A DNA stretch of 64,000 nt from Nocardia amikacinitolerans NBRC 108937 (GTDB lineage: Bacteria > Actinomycetota > Actinomycetes > Mycobacteriales > Mycobacteriaceae): the NCBI RefSeq assembly GCF_001612615.1, contig NZ_BDAU01000083.1, positions 62,001-126,000 on the forward strand. The letters are read 5' to 3'. Shown in pieces: positions 50,094 to 58,690 of the stretch. Numbering within the stretch: the stretch's first letter is position 1; every line of letters starts with the position of its first letter. The translations under genes and the position numbers were made by a program. Under the pieces are notes generated by a model that saw nothing but the letters and a program-made list of their open reading frames with translations, searched no databases and had not been told where the DNA came from.

Positions 50094-50108
50094 TGGCACA
50101 CTATGCCA
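50094..50108. promoter_or_regulatory. operator TGGCACACTATGCCA abutting the SDR start codon
   Basis: Five-bp perfect arms TGGCA/TGCCA around CACTA, ending one base before the SDR ATG at 50110 and 27 bp from the TetR start. Binding here would block both promoters or initiation. Confidence 0.65.
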
Positions 50109-50109
50109 T

Positions 50110-51006
50110 ATGACAACAAGTGACAGGACCGTGGTGATCACCGGCGGCACAAGCGGACTCGGCCGCGAATGCGCCAGGGTGCTGGCCGCCGATCCGCACT
50201 GGACCGTGGTGGTGACCGGCCGGGACGCGGCGCGCGCCGCACGGGAAGCGGCCGAACTCGGCGCCGAGGGCATGCCCCTGGATCTGGGCTCACTGGCGTC
50301 GGTGCGCGATTTCGCGGCCGAACTGCGCGAGGCCGGGCTGCCGCCGCTGCGCGGCGTGGTCTGCAACGCCGGGCTGCAATTCACCCGCCGCGCCTACACC
50401 GCCGACGGTGTCGAGGCCACCTTCGGCGTCAACCATCTCGGCCACCTCGCGCTGGTGAACGCGCTGCGCGAGGATCTTGTCGCGCCCGCGCGGATCGTCT
50501 TCGTCACCTCGGGCACACACGATCCGCGCCGCGTCACCGGTATGCCGCATCCGCTGACCGCCACGGCGCGCGAACTCGCCCACCCGCCCGCCGCGACGGA
50601 GGCCGCGCACCGCGACGGCCGCCGCCGCTACAGCACCTCGAAGCTGGCCAACTTGCAGACCGCCTACGAGCTGGCGCGCAGGCTCGGCGATCAGGGCATC
50701 ACGGTGAACGCCTTCGACCCCGGCCTGATGCCGGGCACCGGATTGGCCAGAGACGCAAGCCGGTTCACGCGAACACTGTGGGAGACGGCGGCCAAGGCCC
50801 TCGTGCTGTTGCCCGGTGTCAACACACCCGCCCGCTCCGGCGCCGATCTCGCCAGGTTGATCACCGACCCGGCGCTGGCCGCCACCACCGGCCGCCATTT
50901 CGTCGGGCGCGCCGACCGTCCGTCCTCCGCGGCCTCCTACGATCGCGAGGCGCAGCGGGCGCTCTACGACGACAGCGTTGCCCTGATCGCGGAGCTCGCT
51001 CGCTGA
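50110..51006 (+). CDS. SDR-family oxidoreductase (protochlorophyllide-reductase-like)
   Basis: 298 residues. Cofactor motif VVITGGTSGLG near residue 8, VVCNAGLQ, GVNHLGHLALVNAL, catalytic Ser in VFVTSGTHD and YSTSKLAN as YxxxK. The long variable region before the active-site Tyr and the NHLGHF-like motif are shared with the retinol dehydrogenase/POR-like SDR group. The ATG follows immediately after the operator palindrome, with no ribosome-binding site visible, so the mRNA may be leaderless. Probably repressed by the divergent TetR. Substrate unknown. Confidence 0.88.
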   Translation: MTTSDRTVVITGGTSGLGRECARVLAADPHWTVVVTGRDAARAAREAAELGAEGMPLDLGSLASVRDFAAELREAGLPPLRGVVCNAGLQFTRRAYTADGVEATFGVNHLGHLALVNALREDLVAPARIVFVTSGTHDPRRVTGMPHPLTATARELAHPPAATEAAHRDGRRRYSTSKLANLQTAYELARRLGDQGITVNAFDPGLMPGTGLARDASRFTRTLWETAAKALVLLPGVNTPARSGADLARLITDPALAATTGRHFVGRADRPSSAASYDREAQRALYDDSVALIAELAR

Positions 51007-51025
51007 TCGTCCCGCGAAACACGAA

Positions 51026-51054
51026 GCAGCGCCTCCCGACGGGGAAGGCGCTGC
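51026..51054. terminator. terminator hairpin between SDR and RHH genes
   Basis: GCAGCGCCT (51026-51034) and AGGCGCTGC (51046-51054) form a 9-bp stem between the convergent SDR and ribbon-helix-helix genes. Confidence 0.65.
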
Positions 51055-51078
51055 GTCCGTTCGGTTTCCGGCGTCCAA

Positions 51079-51255
51079 CTAGTCGTCCGTGGAGTTCCCC
51101 TTGGACTTCGGTTTGCGGCCCGCCTGTTCGAGCGCAAGGCGCAGGGCGTATTCGATCTGTGCGTTGATGCTGCGCAGGTCGTCGGCCGCCCACTTGGCCA
51201 GGGCTTCGTGGACGGCCGGGTCGAGGCGCAGCAACAGTTTCTTGCGTTCGACCAT
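51079..51255 (-). CDS. small ribbon-helix-helix (Arc-like) protein
   Basis: 58 residues, ATG 51255 to TAG 51079. The N-terminal KKLLLRLDPAVHEALAKWA and LRSINAQIEYALRLALEQAG match the beta-strand plus two helices of Arc/MetJ ribbon-helix-helix repressors, with a basic/acidic tail (RKPKSKGNSTDD). Strong third-position GC. It lies 9 nt after the stop of the SPFH gene on the same strand, an arrangement that also occurs in other actinobacteria, and is probably co-transcribed with it. It could bind the palindrome upstream of the SPFH gene. Confidence 0.82.
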   Translation of the reverse strand: MVERKKLLLRLDPAVHEALAKWAADDLRSINAQIEYALRLALEQAGRKPKSKGNSTDD

Positions 51256-51264
51256 GGGCCCGGC

Positions 51265-52149
51265 TCAGCTGTAGAGCGATCCGGCGTTGACCACGGGCTG
51301 GGTCGCGCGATCGCCGCACAGCACCACCAGCAGGTTGGACACCATCGCGGCCCGGCGTTCCTCGTCGAGCTCGACGACGCCCTGCTCGGTCAGGCGGTCG
51401 AGCGCCAGGCCCACCATGCCGACCGCGCCCTCCACGATGTGCGTGCGCGCGGCGACCACCTGCGCGGCCTGCTGGCGAACCAGCATGGCCTGGGCGATCT
51501 CCGGCGCGTAGGCGAGGTGGGTGATCCTGGCCTCCAGCACCTCGATGCCCGCCATCTCGGTGCGGTCGCGCAGTTCGACGGTCAGTTCCTCGGCCACCTC
51601 GGCGCCGTCGCGCAAGCTGGTGCGTCCGGCGTCGTGCGCGTCGTACGGATGGGTGGTGGCCAGATGCCGGACGGCGGCCTCGGACTGGGTCTCCACGTAC
51701 TCCTCGTAGTCGTCGACGGCGAACGCGGCCTTGAAGCTGTCCACCACCCGGTAGACGACCACCGCGGCGATCTCCACCGGGTTGCCGTCGGCGTCGTTGA
51801 CCTTCAGCTTCTGCGTCTCGAAGTTACGGACCCGCAGCGAGATGCTCTTGCGGTCGGTCAGCGGCACCACCGAGAAGAAGCCGGGCTCGCTCACCGAGCC
51901 GATGTAGCGGCCGAAGAACTGCACCACCTTCGCCTCGTTCGGGTTGACGATCACCAACCCGGTGGCCAGCAGCGCGAGCACCACCACGACGACGGTGGCC
52001 GCGATCGCCGCGATCAGCGCGGGCATGTTCCCGTCCTTGGCCGCCGCGACGTACCCCAAAGCGGCCGCGCCGCCGAAGAAGAGGGTCAGCACCAACCAGG
52101 CCAACAGCACCAGAAAGCCGTTGACGTGGAATGCGGGCCTGAGCTTCAT
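51265..52149 (-). CDS. SPFH/band-7 membrane protein (slipin/HflK-like)
   Basis: 294 residues. Two N-terminal membrane helices (about 9-32, [23 protein letters not shown]; about 43-68) are followed by a band-7 domain ([110 protein letters not shown]). The protein should be anchored in the cytoplasmic membrane and oligomerise. The paired ribbon-helix-helix gene follows after 9 nt. A palindromic element and an array of 26-bp repeats lie upstream. Confidence 0.9.
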   Translation of the reverse strand: MKLRPAFHVNGFLVLLAWLVLTLFFGGAAALGYVAAAKDGNMPALIAAIAATVVVVVLALLATGLVIVNPNEAKVVQFFGRYIGSVSEPGFFSVVPLTDRKSISLRVRNFETQKLKVNDADGNPVEIAAVVVYRVVDSFKAAFAVDDYEEYVETQSEAAVRHLATTHPYDAHDAGRTSLRDGAEVAEELTVELRDRTEMAGIEVLEARITHLAYAPEIAQAMLVRQQAAQVVAARTHIVEGAVGMVGLALDRLTEQGVVELDEERRAAMVSNLLVVLCGDRATQPVVNAGSLYS

Positions 52150-52162
52150 GACATCCTCCCGG

Positions 52163-52179
52163 TATCAGAGTGATATCAC
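52163..52179. promoter_or_regulatory. overlapping palindromes upstream of the SPFH-RHH operon
   Basis: TATCA-GAG-TGATA (52163-52175) overlaps the perfect 10-bp palindrome GTGATATCAC (52170-52179), 14-30 nt before the SPFH ATG. Stacked short palindromes of this kind are typical operators for dimeric ribbon-helix-helix repressors. Confidence 0.55.
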
Positions 52180-52193
52180 GAAGATAGCATGCG

Positions 52194-52294
52194 GCCGCCG
52201 AGCGGCCAATTGGCGACCAGCCGCCGAGCCGATCGGCGCCGGGCCGCCGAGCAGCCAATCGGCGACCAGCCGCCGAGCAGCCAATCCGCGATCG
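52194..52294. repeat. four tandem ~26-bp repeats
   Basis: Units beginning GCCGCCGAGC start at 52194, 52220, 52243 and 52269 (26, 23, 26 and 26 nt). Units 1, 3 and 4 continue with a GCCAATYSGCGA-like segment; unit 2 is diverged and 3 nt shorter. They lie between the start of the SPFH gene and the 3' end of the flavoprotein gene. Confidence 0.75.
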
Positions 52295-52315
52295 GCTGCC
52301 CGGCGCATCCGACGC

Positions 52316-53689
52316 TCAGGCCGCTGGGCGGATGTTGCGGTTGAAGCGGAACATGTTGCGCGGGTCGTACTTCGCCTTCAGCGCCGCGAGCCGCGCGTAG
52401 GTCTCCGGCGCGTAGCCCGCACGGGTCTGCGCGTCGTCCGCACCGTCGCCCGCGCCGTAGAGGAAGGCCAGACTGTGGCCGATCGTCCACGGCGCAAGCA
52501 CCTTTCGAATCGCACCGTGCTCGTCGGGCACGGCGGCCCCCGAGTCGGGCGATGGCATGTTGATCACCCGGACGACGTAGGCGGCCTCGCGCCGGTCCAC
52601 GGCGACACCCGCGGAGCCCGGCTTGCCGAGCGCGCCACCGAGGTGGCGGATGTCGACCACGGCCGGAATCGCACCGCCGGGACCGGTGGCCGCGGTGAGC
52701 GCGGCAAGCGCTTCCTCGGGGAGCTCGCCGAGCACGGCATTGGTCGCGGCGTAGGCGTGCGGATGGTCCGGATCGCTGTGGATGGTGTGCGATTCGGTGT
52801 AGGGCAGCTCGCGCAGACCGTCGCGCAGTCGCGCCCCGACCGCGCGCAGCGGCGCGACAAGGCGCTCACCTTCGGCCGCCGGTCCGTCGAACGCGATCCG
52901 GATCGAGGCAACATAGCGGCCGCGCAGCGACTCGGGCACCTGCGGGATGTCGGGGTAGGTCAGCGTGGCGACGGTCGAGGTCAACTCGTCGGGCACCGTC
53001 GCGGTCCACTGCCGCCAGGCTTCCAACGCGGCCGCGGCCAAGGGCGTGTCGAACACCAGCTGCCCGCCGTAGACCGTCCGCACCGGAACCAGGTCGAGCT
53101 CCAGCGCCGTCACCACACCGAAATTGCCGCCGCTGCCGAGCACCGCGCCGAACAGTTCGTCGCCGGGGCGCAGCGTGCGCATCCGGCCGTCCGCGGTGAC
53201 CAGTTCGATCATCCGCACGTGATCGGCGGCGTAGCCGAATTTCCTGGCCAGCAGGCCCAGTCCGCCGCCGAGCATGTAGCCGACCACGCCGACCGACGGC
53301 GATGAGCCGTTCAGCGGGGCCAGCCCGAACTCCGCAGCCGCCTCGACCAGCGCGCCCGCTCGCACGCCCGCGGCGACCCGCGCGGTCTTCGCCTCGGGAT
53401 CGATCCGAAGATTGGTCATCCGCGCCGTGCTGATCAGCACCCCGCCATCGGCGGCCACCGACAGCCCGTGCCCGGTAGCCTGCACGGCGACCGGAAGCCC
53501 TTGGCGCGCAGCGTATTCCACCGCGGCCCGGACGTCTTCGGCGTGTGCCGCGGCCACCACGAGCGCGGGCCGGTGGGTGTAGGCGGTCTGGAAGCCGGCG
53601 ATCTCCGCCTCGTAGCCGGGTTCGCCCGGCCGGAACACCTGGCCGGTGAAGGCGGGGAAATCGGTGGTCTGCGTCGCGTTGTCTGTCAT
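52316..53689 (-). CDS. FAD-binding BBE-family oxidoreductase
   Basis: 457 residues of the berberine-bridge/oligosaccharide-oxidase flavoprotein fold. FAD-binding PCMH domain: RPALVVAAAHAEDVRAAVEYA, AVQATGHGLSVAADGG (His of GHG is the usual 8alpha-histidyl-FAD site), GSSPSVGVVGYMLGGGLG and LGSGGNFGVVTALE. The Cys that would give a bicovalent flavin is absent in SVGVVGY. The C-terminal BBE segment YDPRNMFRFNRNI is complete. No signal peptide. It is divergent from a LysR gene, probably its regulator. Substrate unknown. Confidence 0.9.
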   Translation of the reverse strand: MTDNATQTTDFPAFTGQVFRPGEPGYEAEIAGFQTAYTHRPALVVAAAHAEDVRAAVEYAARQGLPVAVQATGHGLSVAADGGVLISTARMTNLRIDPEAKTARVAAGVRAGALVEAAAEFGLAPLNGSSPSVGVVGYMLGGGLGLLARKFGYAADHVRMIELVTADGRMRTLRPGDELFGAVLGSGGNFGVVTALELDLVPVRTVYGGQLVFDTPLAAAALEAWRQWTATVPDELTSTVATLTYPDIPQVPESLRGRYVASIRIAFDGPAAEGERLVAPLRAVGARLRDGLRELPYTESHTIHSDPDHPHAYAATNAVLGELPEEALAALTAATGPGGAIPAVVDIRHLGGALGKPGSAGVAVDRREAAYVVRVINMPSPDSGAAVPDEHGAIRKVLAPWTIGHSLAFLYGAGDGADDAQTRAGYAPETYARLAALKAKYDPRNMFRFNRNIRPAA

Positions 53690-53739
53690 GCCTTCGACGA
53701 TGCTCGGGTCCCAGCAAGAAGTACAACAGATGGTTTCTA

Positions 53740-53755
53740 TCGATCCTAGAATCGA
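53740..53755. promoter_or_regulatory. inverted repeat TCGAT-N6-ATCGA, candidate LysR site
   Basis: Perfect 5-bp arms in the 71-bp divergent region between the flavoprotein and LysR genes. The -10-like TAGAAT of the LysR gene (53747-53752) lies inside it, which fits autoregulation. Confidence 0.5.
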
Positions 53756-53760
53756 CAGTT

Positions 53761-54690
53761 ATGGAACTGCGCCACCTGCGCTACCTCGTCGCCGTCGCCG
53801 AGGAAGCCAACTTCACCCGCGCCGCCGCGCGCCTGCACCTGGCCCAGCCCGGCCTGAGCGCCCAGATCCGGCAATTCGAGCGGGAACTCGGCCAGCCGCT
53901 GCTGGACCGCGGCGGGCGCACGGTGACGCTCACCGAAGTCGGCGCTGCCGTGTTGCCGCACGCCAAAGCAGCTTTGGCCGCGGCGCAGCGCATCGCGGAC
54001 ACGGTGGACGAGTTCACCGGCCTGTTGCGCGGTCACGTCCGCGTCGGACTCATCTCCGGGGCCGCCCCCGAGGAATTCGACGTCGCGGCGGTGCTCGCGG
54101 ATTTCCACGACGACCACCCGAAGGTCGCCATCAGCCTCACCGAGGACACCTCCGAACGCATGCTCGCCGCGCTCGGCCGCGGCGAACTCGACATCGCCCT
54201 GGTCGGCCTGAGCGGCGCGGAGCTCGATCCCGGGCTCGGCAAGCAGGTCGTGCTGGACACCGCGGTGGTCGCCGCCGTCGCCGCCGACGACTGGGACCAC
54301 GGCGCGAGCATCCCGCTCGCCGCGCTGCGCGACCAGCCGGTGATCTGCCTGCCCGCGGGCACCGGCCTGCGCGGCGTCTTCGAACGCGCCTGCGCCGCGG
54401 CCGGATTCGAGCCGCGGGTGGCGTTCGAGGCGGCCGCGCCGCCCCTGCTGCTGCGGCTGGCCGCGCGCGGGCTCGGCGTGGCCGTGGTGCCCGCGCTCAC
54501 CGCGGCGGAGGCCGCCGCGCACGGGGTGCGGACGCTGCCGATCGTCGAGCCGGAACTGCGCGGGCAACTCGCCATCGTCTGGCGCACCGACCATCCGGCG
54601 GCGCCCGCCACCAAAGTCCTCCTCGGCCAACTTCGAATCGCGCTTGGCGACCGTTCCGGCGACCGACGACAAATATCCGAAGAATACTGA
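53761..54690 (+). CDS. LysR-family transcriptional regulator
   Basis: 309 residues. HTH at the N-terminus (MELRHLRYLVAVAEEANFTRAAARLHLAQPGLSAQIRQFERELGQPLLDR, split here only for description) and a periplasmic-binding-protein-like effector domain (about 90-300, VRVGLISGAAPEEFDVAAVL, GRGELDIALVGLSG). A -10-like TAGAAT ends 8 nt before the ATG, so the mRNA is probably leaderless. It probably regulates the divergent flavoprotein gene. Confidence 0.92.
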   Translation: MELRHLRYLVAVAEEANFTRAAARLHLAQPGLSAQIRQFERELGQPLLDRGGRTVTLTEVGAAVLPHAKAALAAAQRIADTVDEFTGLLRGHVRVGLISGAAPEEFDVAAVLADFHDDHPKVAISLTEDTSERMLAALGRGELDIALVGLSGAELDPGLGKQVVLDTAVVAAVAADDWDHGASIPLAALRDQPVICLPAGTGLRGVFERACAAAGFEPRVAFEAAAPPLLLRLAARGLGVAVVPALTAAEAAAHGVRTLPIVEPELRGQLAIVWRTDHPAAPATKVLLGQLRIALGDRSGDRRQISEEY

Positions 54691-54994
54691 CGAGTAATTT
54701 TCACCAGGCCCGTCGCACCACCCGAACGAGTGGCGAGCCCGCCAATCCTCCGGCACTATCGACAGCACAACTCACTCCGATCCGCGCTTGCATCGACACT
54801 GGTCAACGCACTTGTCAGGGCAAGTTGAATCTCGAATTGCCAGAATTCACCGTCAGCGGTAAACAAACCCGGAATCGGCCCCGAAAGCGCTGGTAACCCC
54901 TGGACCAAAGTAATTCAAAGGAGCATCATATTCCTTATCCGGTGCCGTTCGTCGGGGGAACGTCAAAGGAACAGGCAAGGATGATTGGAGTCCA
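54691..54994. other. AT-richer intergenic region before a secreted-protein gene
   Basis: About 300 nt with no gene. It is AT-richer than the surroundings and contains ACTTG/CAAGT arms (about 54809-54827) and TAATTC-like hexamers near 54910. It probably holds the promoter of the secreted protein. Confidence 0.5.
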
Positions 54995-55531
54995 ATGTTT
55001 ATCAAGAAATTGGTGGCTACCGCCTTCATGGCCATTGCGGCCACCGGTATAGCCACCGCTACCGGACACGGGGAGGCCGGTCTGGCAGACGTCAGCTTCA
55101 GCGGCACGGACGGCGCGGTCGGCTACACGACGACACTCGCGGCCGATCATTCGAGCGCGTTGGTGAACCTCACTTCCGGCAAGTTCGCCATCACGCCCGA
55201 CGCGGTCACGGTCCTCGCGGACGACGGCTCGGTAGTCGGCGCTATCCCGACGACGTTCGGGCAGTTCGCCGTCGCACCCGTGGTCAACGCCGCGGGCACC
55301 CAGCTGTCGCTGACACCGATCGGCGGGCCGACGACCGAGGCGGTCAACTCGCAAGATCTGCCCGGCGTGCAGCAGGCCTGGGGGCCGTTCTCGATCGTCG
55401 TCGGCGCTGCTATCGGCTGCGCGATCGGCTTCGCGATCGGCATCTGGTTCTTCCTGGTCGGAGCCATCCCCGGATGCGTCATCGGCGCAGCGGTCGGCGC
55501 CACCCTCGGCTTCTTCTCACCATGGCCGTGA
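54995..55531 (+). CDS. secreted protein with glycine-zipper C-terminus
   Basis: 178 residues. An N-terminal signal peptide (MFIKKLVATAFMAIAATGIATATG) precedes a Thr/Val/Ala-rich beta domain (about 30-125, FSGTDGAVGYTTTLAADHSSALVNL). The last 45 residues are hydrophobic and Gly-rich (GAAIGCAIGFAIGIWFF, AIPGCVIGAAVGATLGFF), a glycine-zipper-like segment that could insert in a membrane. I recall similar proteins as a large Nocardia-enriched family of unknown role. TTGGAGTCCA precedes the ATG. Followed by a strong hairpin. Confidence 0.82.
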   Translation: MFIKKLVATAFMAIAATGIATATGHGEAGLADVSFSGTDGAVGYTTTLAADHSSALVNLTSGKFAITPDAVTVLADDGSVVGAIPTTFGQFAVAPVVNAAGTQLSLTPIGGPTTEAVNSQDLPGVQQAWGPFSIVVGAAIGCAIGFAIGIWFFLVGAIPGCVIGAAVGATLGFFSPWP

Positions 55532-55569
55532 TAGGTCGCCGAGCGAAGTAACCGACAACAACGACATGC

Positions 55570-55598
55570 GGGCCGGACGTCCCTCGGACGCCCGGCCC
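55570..55598. terminator. terminator hairpin between secreted-protein and ABC genes
   Basis: GGGCCGG-A-CGTCC (55570-55582) pairs with GGACG-C-CCGGCCC (55586-55598) over 12 bp with one mismatch and a CTC loop, between convergent genes. Confidence 0.75.
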
Positions 55599-55680
55599 AC
55601 TGCTGTCGCCATCCGGCGCGACCGCTACGAGGACACTCGGAGCGACCGCGACGAGAACACCGCGACCGCGATCGGAACAC

Positions 55681-56475
55681 TCAGAGCAACCGCGACAGGA
55701 ACGCCTTCGTCCGTTCGTGTTTCGGGTCGCCGAGCACCTCACGCGGCGCACCCGCCTCCACCACCACGCCGCCGTCCATGAACACCAGCTGGTCGGCGAC
55801 CTCGCGGGCGAAGCCCATCTCGTGCGTCACCACCACCATGGTCATGCCGCTCTCGGCGAGTTCGCGCATCACCTGCAGCACCTCGCCGACCAGCTCCGGA
55901 TCCAGCGCCGAGGTCGGCTCGTCGAAGAGCATCAGCTTCGGATCCATGGCCAGTGCCCTGGCGATCGCCACGCGCTGCTGCTGGCCGCCGGACAGCTGGG
56001 CCGGATAGGCGTTGGCCTTGTCGCCCATGCCCACCCGATCGAGCAGCTCGTGCGCGCGGGCCACGGCGTCGGCCTTACGCACCTTCTTCACCTGCGTCGG
56101 CGCCTCGATGATGTTCTCCAGCGCGGTCCGGTGCGGGAACAGGTTGAAGTGCTGGAACACCATGCCGATGTCGCGGCGCTGCTTGGCCGCCTCGCGCGGG
56201 TGCAGTTCGTAGAGCTTGTCGCCCTTCTGCCGGTAGCCGACGAGCTCGCCGTCCACGTACAGCCTGCCCGCGTTCACCTGCTCGAGGTGATTGATACAGC
56301 GCAGGAAGGTGGACTTGCCGGAACCGGATGGTCCGATCAGGCACAACACCTCACCGCGCGCCACCTCCAGCGAAATGCCCTTGAGCACCTGCAGCGCGCC
56401 GAAGTTCTTGCAGACCCGGTCGGCGACGATCATCCGCGGCGCGGCCTGCTCGTCCTTGTCCATGGAAACCGTCAT
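55681..56475 (-). CDS. polar amino-acid ABC transporter ATP-binding protein (GlnQ-like)
   Basis: 264 residues. Walker [14 protein letters not shown]-loop [17 protein letters not shown], signature [16 protein letters not shown], Walker [15 protein letters not shown] and H-loop [14 protein letters not shown] are all present. The HFNLFPH sequence and length are those of GlnQ/HisP-type importers. Its ATG overlaps the permease stop (ATGA), so translation is coupled. It energises uptake with the permease at 56472 and the binding lipoprotein at 57435. Confidence 0.95.
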   Translation of the reverse strand: MTVSMDKDEQAAPRMIVADRVCKNFGALQVLKGISLEVARGEVLCLIGPSGSGKSTFLRCINHLEQVNAGRLYVDGELVGYRQKGDKLYELHPREAAKQRRDIGMVFQHFNLFPHRTALENIIEAPTQVKKVRKADAVARAHELLDRVGMGDKANAYPAQLSGGQQQRVAIARALAMDPKLMLFDEPTSALDPELVGEVLQVMRELAESGMTMVVVTHEMGFAREVADQLVFMDGGVVVEAGAPREVLGDPKHERTKAFLSRLL

Positions 56476-57431
56476 TTCGCCTTCACCACGCTCTGCGCGT
56501 CGGCCAGTTCCTGCAACTGCTTGGCGGTGAGCTGCCGGGACGCGCCGCGCGAGTAGTACCGCTCCAGATAGAACTGGCCGACCATCAGCACGCTGGTGAT
56601 GGCCAGATACCAGGTCGCCGTGACGAGCAGCAGCGGGATCGGCTGGAAGTTCACGCCGTAGATGTCGCGGGCCCGCCCGAACAGGTCGGTGCTGAGCGGG
56701 ATCGCGGTCACCAGCGAGGTGGTCTTCAGCATGCCGATGAGTTCGTTGCCGGTCGGCGGGATGATCACCCGCATGGCCTGCGGCAGCACGGTGCGCCGCA
56801 TGGTCTGGGTCCAGGACATGCCGAGCGCGATCGACGCCTCGCGCTGCCCCTCGCCCACCGAGTTGATGCCCGCGCGGACGATCTCGGCCATGTACGCGGC
56901 CTCGTTCAGACCGAGACCGATCACCGCGAAGGTGAACGCGGCCTGCAACTCCTGCACGTCGAGTTCGAAGAACTGCGGCCCGAACGGCACGCCGAGATGG
57001 ATCTGCTGATACAGCGAGGGCACCAGACCCCAGAACACCAGCTGCACGAAAATCGGTGTGCCACGGAAGATCCAGAGATACACCCACGCCGTCGATCGCA
57101 GCACCGGGTTGGGCGACAGGCGCATCACCGCGAGCACCGTGCCGAGGACGATCGCGATGGCCATCGCCAGCACGGTCAGCTCCAGGGTGACGACCGCGCC
57201 CGCGACGATGCGGCTGTCGAACAGGTACTTCCAGTAGGTGCCCCACTGGTAGGCCTCATTGGTGGCGGCGCCGTAGACGAACAGCCCGAGCAGCACCAGG
57301 ATGACGGCGGCGGCGATCCATCGCCCCGGCCTGCGCAGCGGAACCGCTTTGATCGGTTCGGGCTCGGACGGCGCCGGGATACCGCCGGGCCCGGGATCGC
57401 CGGGCACGACGGTGGTGTCGGTGTCGGACAT
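56472..57431 (-). CDS. polar amino-acid ABC transporter permease (HisM/GlnP-like)
   Basis: 319 residues. A cytoplasmic Pro/Glu-rich N-terminus, then about six membrane helices (first about 35-57, [18 protein letters not shown]). The EAA loop reads [43 protein letters not shown]. Family TIGR01726-type permeases of glutamine/histidine/cystine importers look like this. Only one permease gene is present, so it should act as a homodimer. Second gene of the operon, 3 nt after the binding protein. Confidence 0.94.
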   Translation of the reverse strand: MSDTDTTVVPGDPGPGGIPAPSEPEPIKAVPLRRPGRWIAAAVILVLLGLFVYGAATNEAYQWGTYWKYLFDSRIVAGAVVTLELTVLAMAIAIVLGTVLAVMRLSPNPVLRSTAWVYLWIFRGTPIFVQLVFWGLVPSLYQQIHLGVPFGPQFFELDVQELQAAFTFAVIGLGLNEAAYMAEIVRAGINSVGEGQREASIALGMSWTQTMRRTVLPQAMRVIIPPTGNELIGMLKTTSLVTAIPLSTDLFGRARDIYGVNFQPIPLLLVTATWYLAITSVLMVGQFYLERYYSRGASRQLTAKQLQELADAQSVVKAK

Positions 57432-57434
57432 CGG

Positions 57435-58340
57435 TCAGCTCACGGCCCCGTTGATCACCGACTCGGTGATCGCGCCGTCCTGCACGCCCCAGTTCTCGGT
57501 GATCTGCTTGTACTGACCGTTCTTGATCAGGTGGTTGACCGCGGCCTGCAGCACCTTGGCCAGCGGCGAGCCCTTCGGCACCGCCCAGCCGTAGGGCGCG
57601 GAGTCGAACACGGGGCCGGCGGTCTCGATCTTGCCGTTGCTCTGCTTGATGGCGTAGGCGGTCACCGGGGAGTCGGCCGACATCGCGTCGACCTGGCCGA
57701 GCACCAGCGCGTTGGTCGCGGCGCTCTGCTCGTCGAACGGCTTGATGTCGATGGCGGGCTTGCCCTCGGCGACGCACTTGGCGCTCTTGGCGGGCACCTC
57801 GTCGGTGTGCTCGACGGTGGTGGCCTGCACCGCGACCTTCTTGCCGCAGGCGTTGTTCGGGTCGATCGGCTTGCCGGTCTGCTGGGCCCACTGGATGCCA
57901 GCGCTGAAGTAGGTGGTGAAGTCGACCTGCTGCTCGCGTTCCTTCGAGTCGGTGATCGAGGACATGCCGACGTCGTAGGTGCCCGCCTGGATCGCCGGAA
58001 TGATCTTCTCGAAGGCCGACTCCACATACTCGGCCTCGATACCCAGTACGGAGGTGACCGCGTCCATCAGGTCCACGTCGAAGCCGACGATCTTGCCGCT
58101 GGCGTCCTTGTACTCGTTGGGCTGATAGGGCACGTTCACGCCGATGACCAGCTTGCCGGACTGCTTGATCTTGTCGGGCAGTTGATCGGCGATTTCGGTG
58201 ACCTTGTCCACCTGCACCTTGGAGACCGCCGGTCCGGTGTCTTCGGTATTGGTGGTACAGCCCGCGAGAACGAGTGCGGCGCCGGTGAGCGCGCACATCG
58301 CTCGCAGGGCCCGCCTGCCAGGCTTGGATCGATCAGACAC
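57435..58340 (-). CDS. amino-acid ABC transporter substrate-binding lipoprotein
   Basis: 301 residues. Lipoprotein signal with lipobox LVLAGC (Cys at about residue 32), then a family 3 solute-binding fold (GKLVIGVNVPYQPNEYKDASGKIVGFDVDLMDAV, QAGTYDVGMSSITDSKEREQQVDFTTYF). It delivers a polar amino acid to the permease; the exact ligand is not clear. GTG 58340 was chosen because GGAGG lies 7-8 nt upstream. First gene of the three-gene operon. Confidence 0.93.
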   Translation of the reverse strand: MSDRSKPGRRALRAMCALTGAALVLAGCTTNTEDTGPAVSKVQVDKVTEIADQLPDKIKQSGKLVIGVNVPYQPNEYKDASGKIVGFDVDLMDAVTSVLGIEAEYVESAFEKIIPAIQAGTYDVGMSSITDSKEREQQVDFTTYFSAGIQWAQQTGKPIDPNNACGKKVAVQATTVEHTDEVPAKSAKCVAEGKPAIDIKPFDEQSAATNALVLGQVDAMSADSPVTAYAIKQSNGKIETAGPVFDSAPYGWAVPKGSPLAKVLQAAVNHLIKNGQYKQITENWGVQDGAITESVINGAVS

Positions 58341-58690
58341 AGCAGCCCTCCACATTTCGGTTACAAGAAACCCGGGTGTCACCACCCGTTTGGCAATCTA
58401 AGCGACCGAGACGTTTCGTGCTGGACAGTAATGGAATTCCACATCGGGTCGTTGCGGACTCCATCCCGGTACAGGTTGCCGGTGCGCCGACCGGACACCA
58501 TACCCCGACACCTCACAACCGAGTCGTGTGGGTTGCCACATAATTGCCCTTCGTCATGCGGGAGTGTTTCGAACGCCGCGTCCATGCACCAAAGCGGAGT
58601 CCTGACCGTTGATTCGTGCCACGGAAAGCGCACGGCCGGTTGGCTTTCGAGCATCACCTCGGAATGCGGTCGGTGTCGAAGGCGGCCGTT
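58341..58690. other. promoter region of the amino-acid importer, no gene
   Basis: 350 nt without a supported gene. A short hairpin CGGGTG-GTGA-CACCCG followed by TTTCTTGT on the minus strand (about 58365-58390) lies 25-50 nt before the binding-protein start and could be a minor attenuator. A -10-like TAGATT lies just upstream of it on the same strand. Confidence 0.45.
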
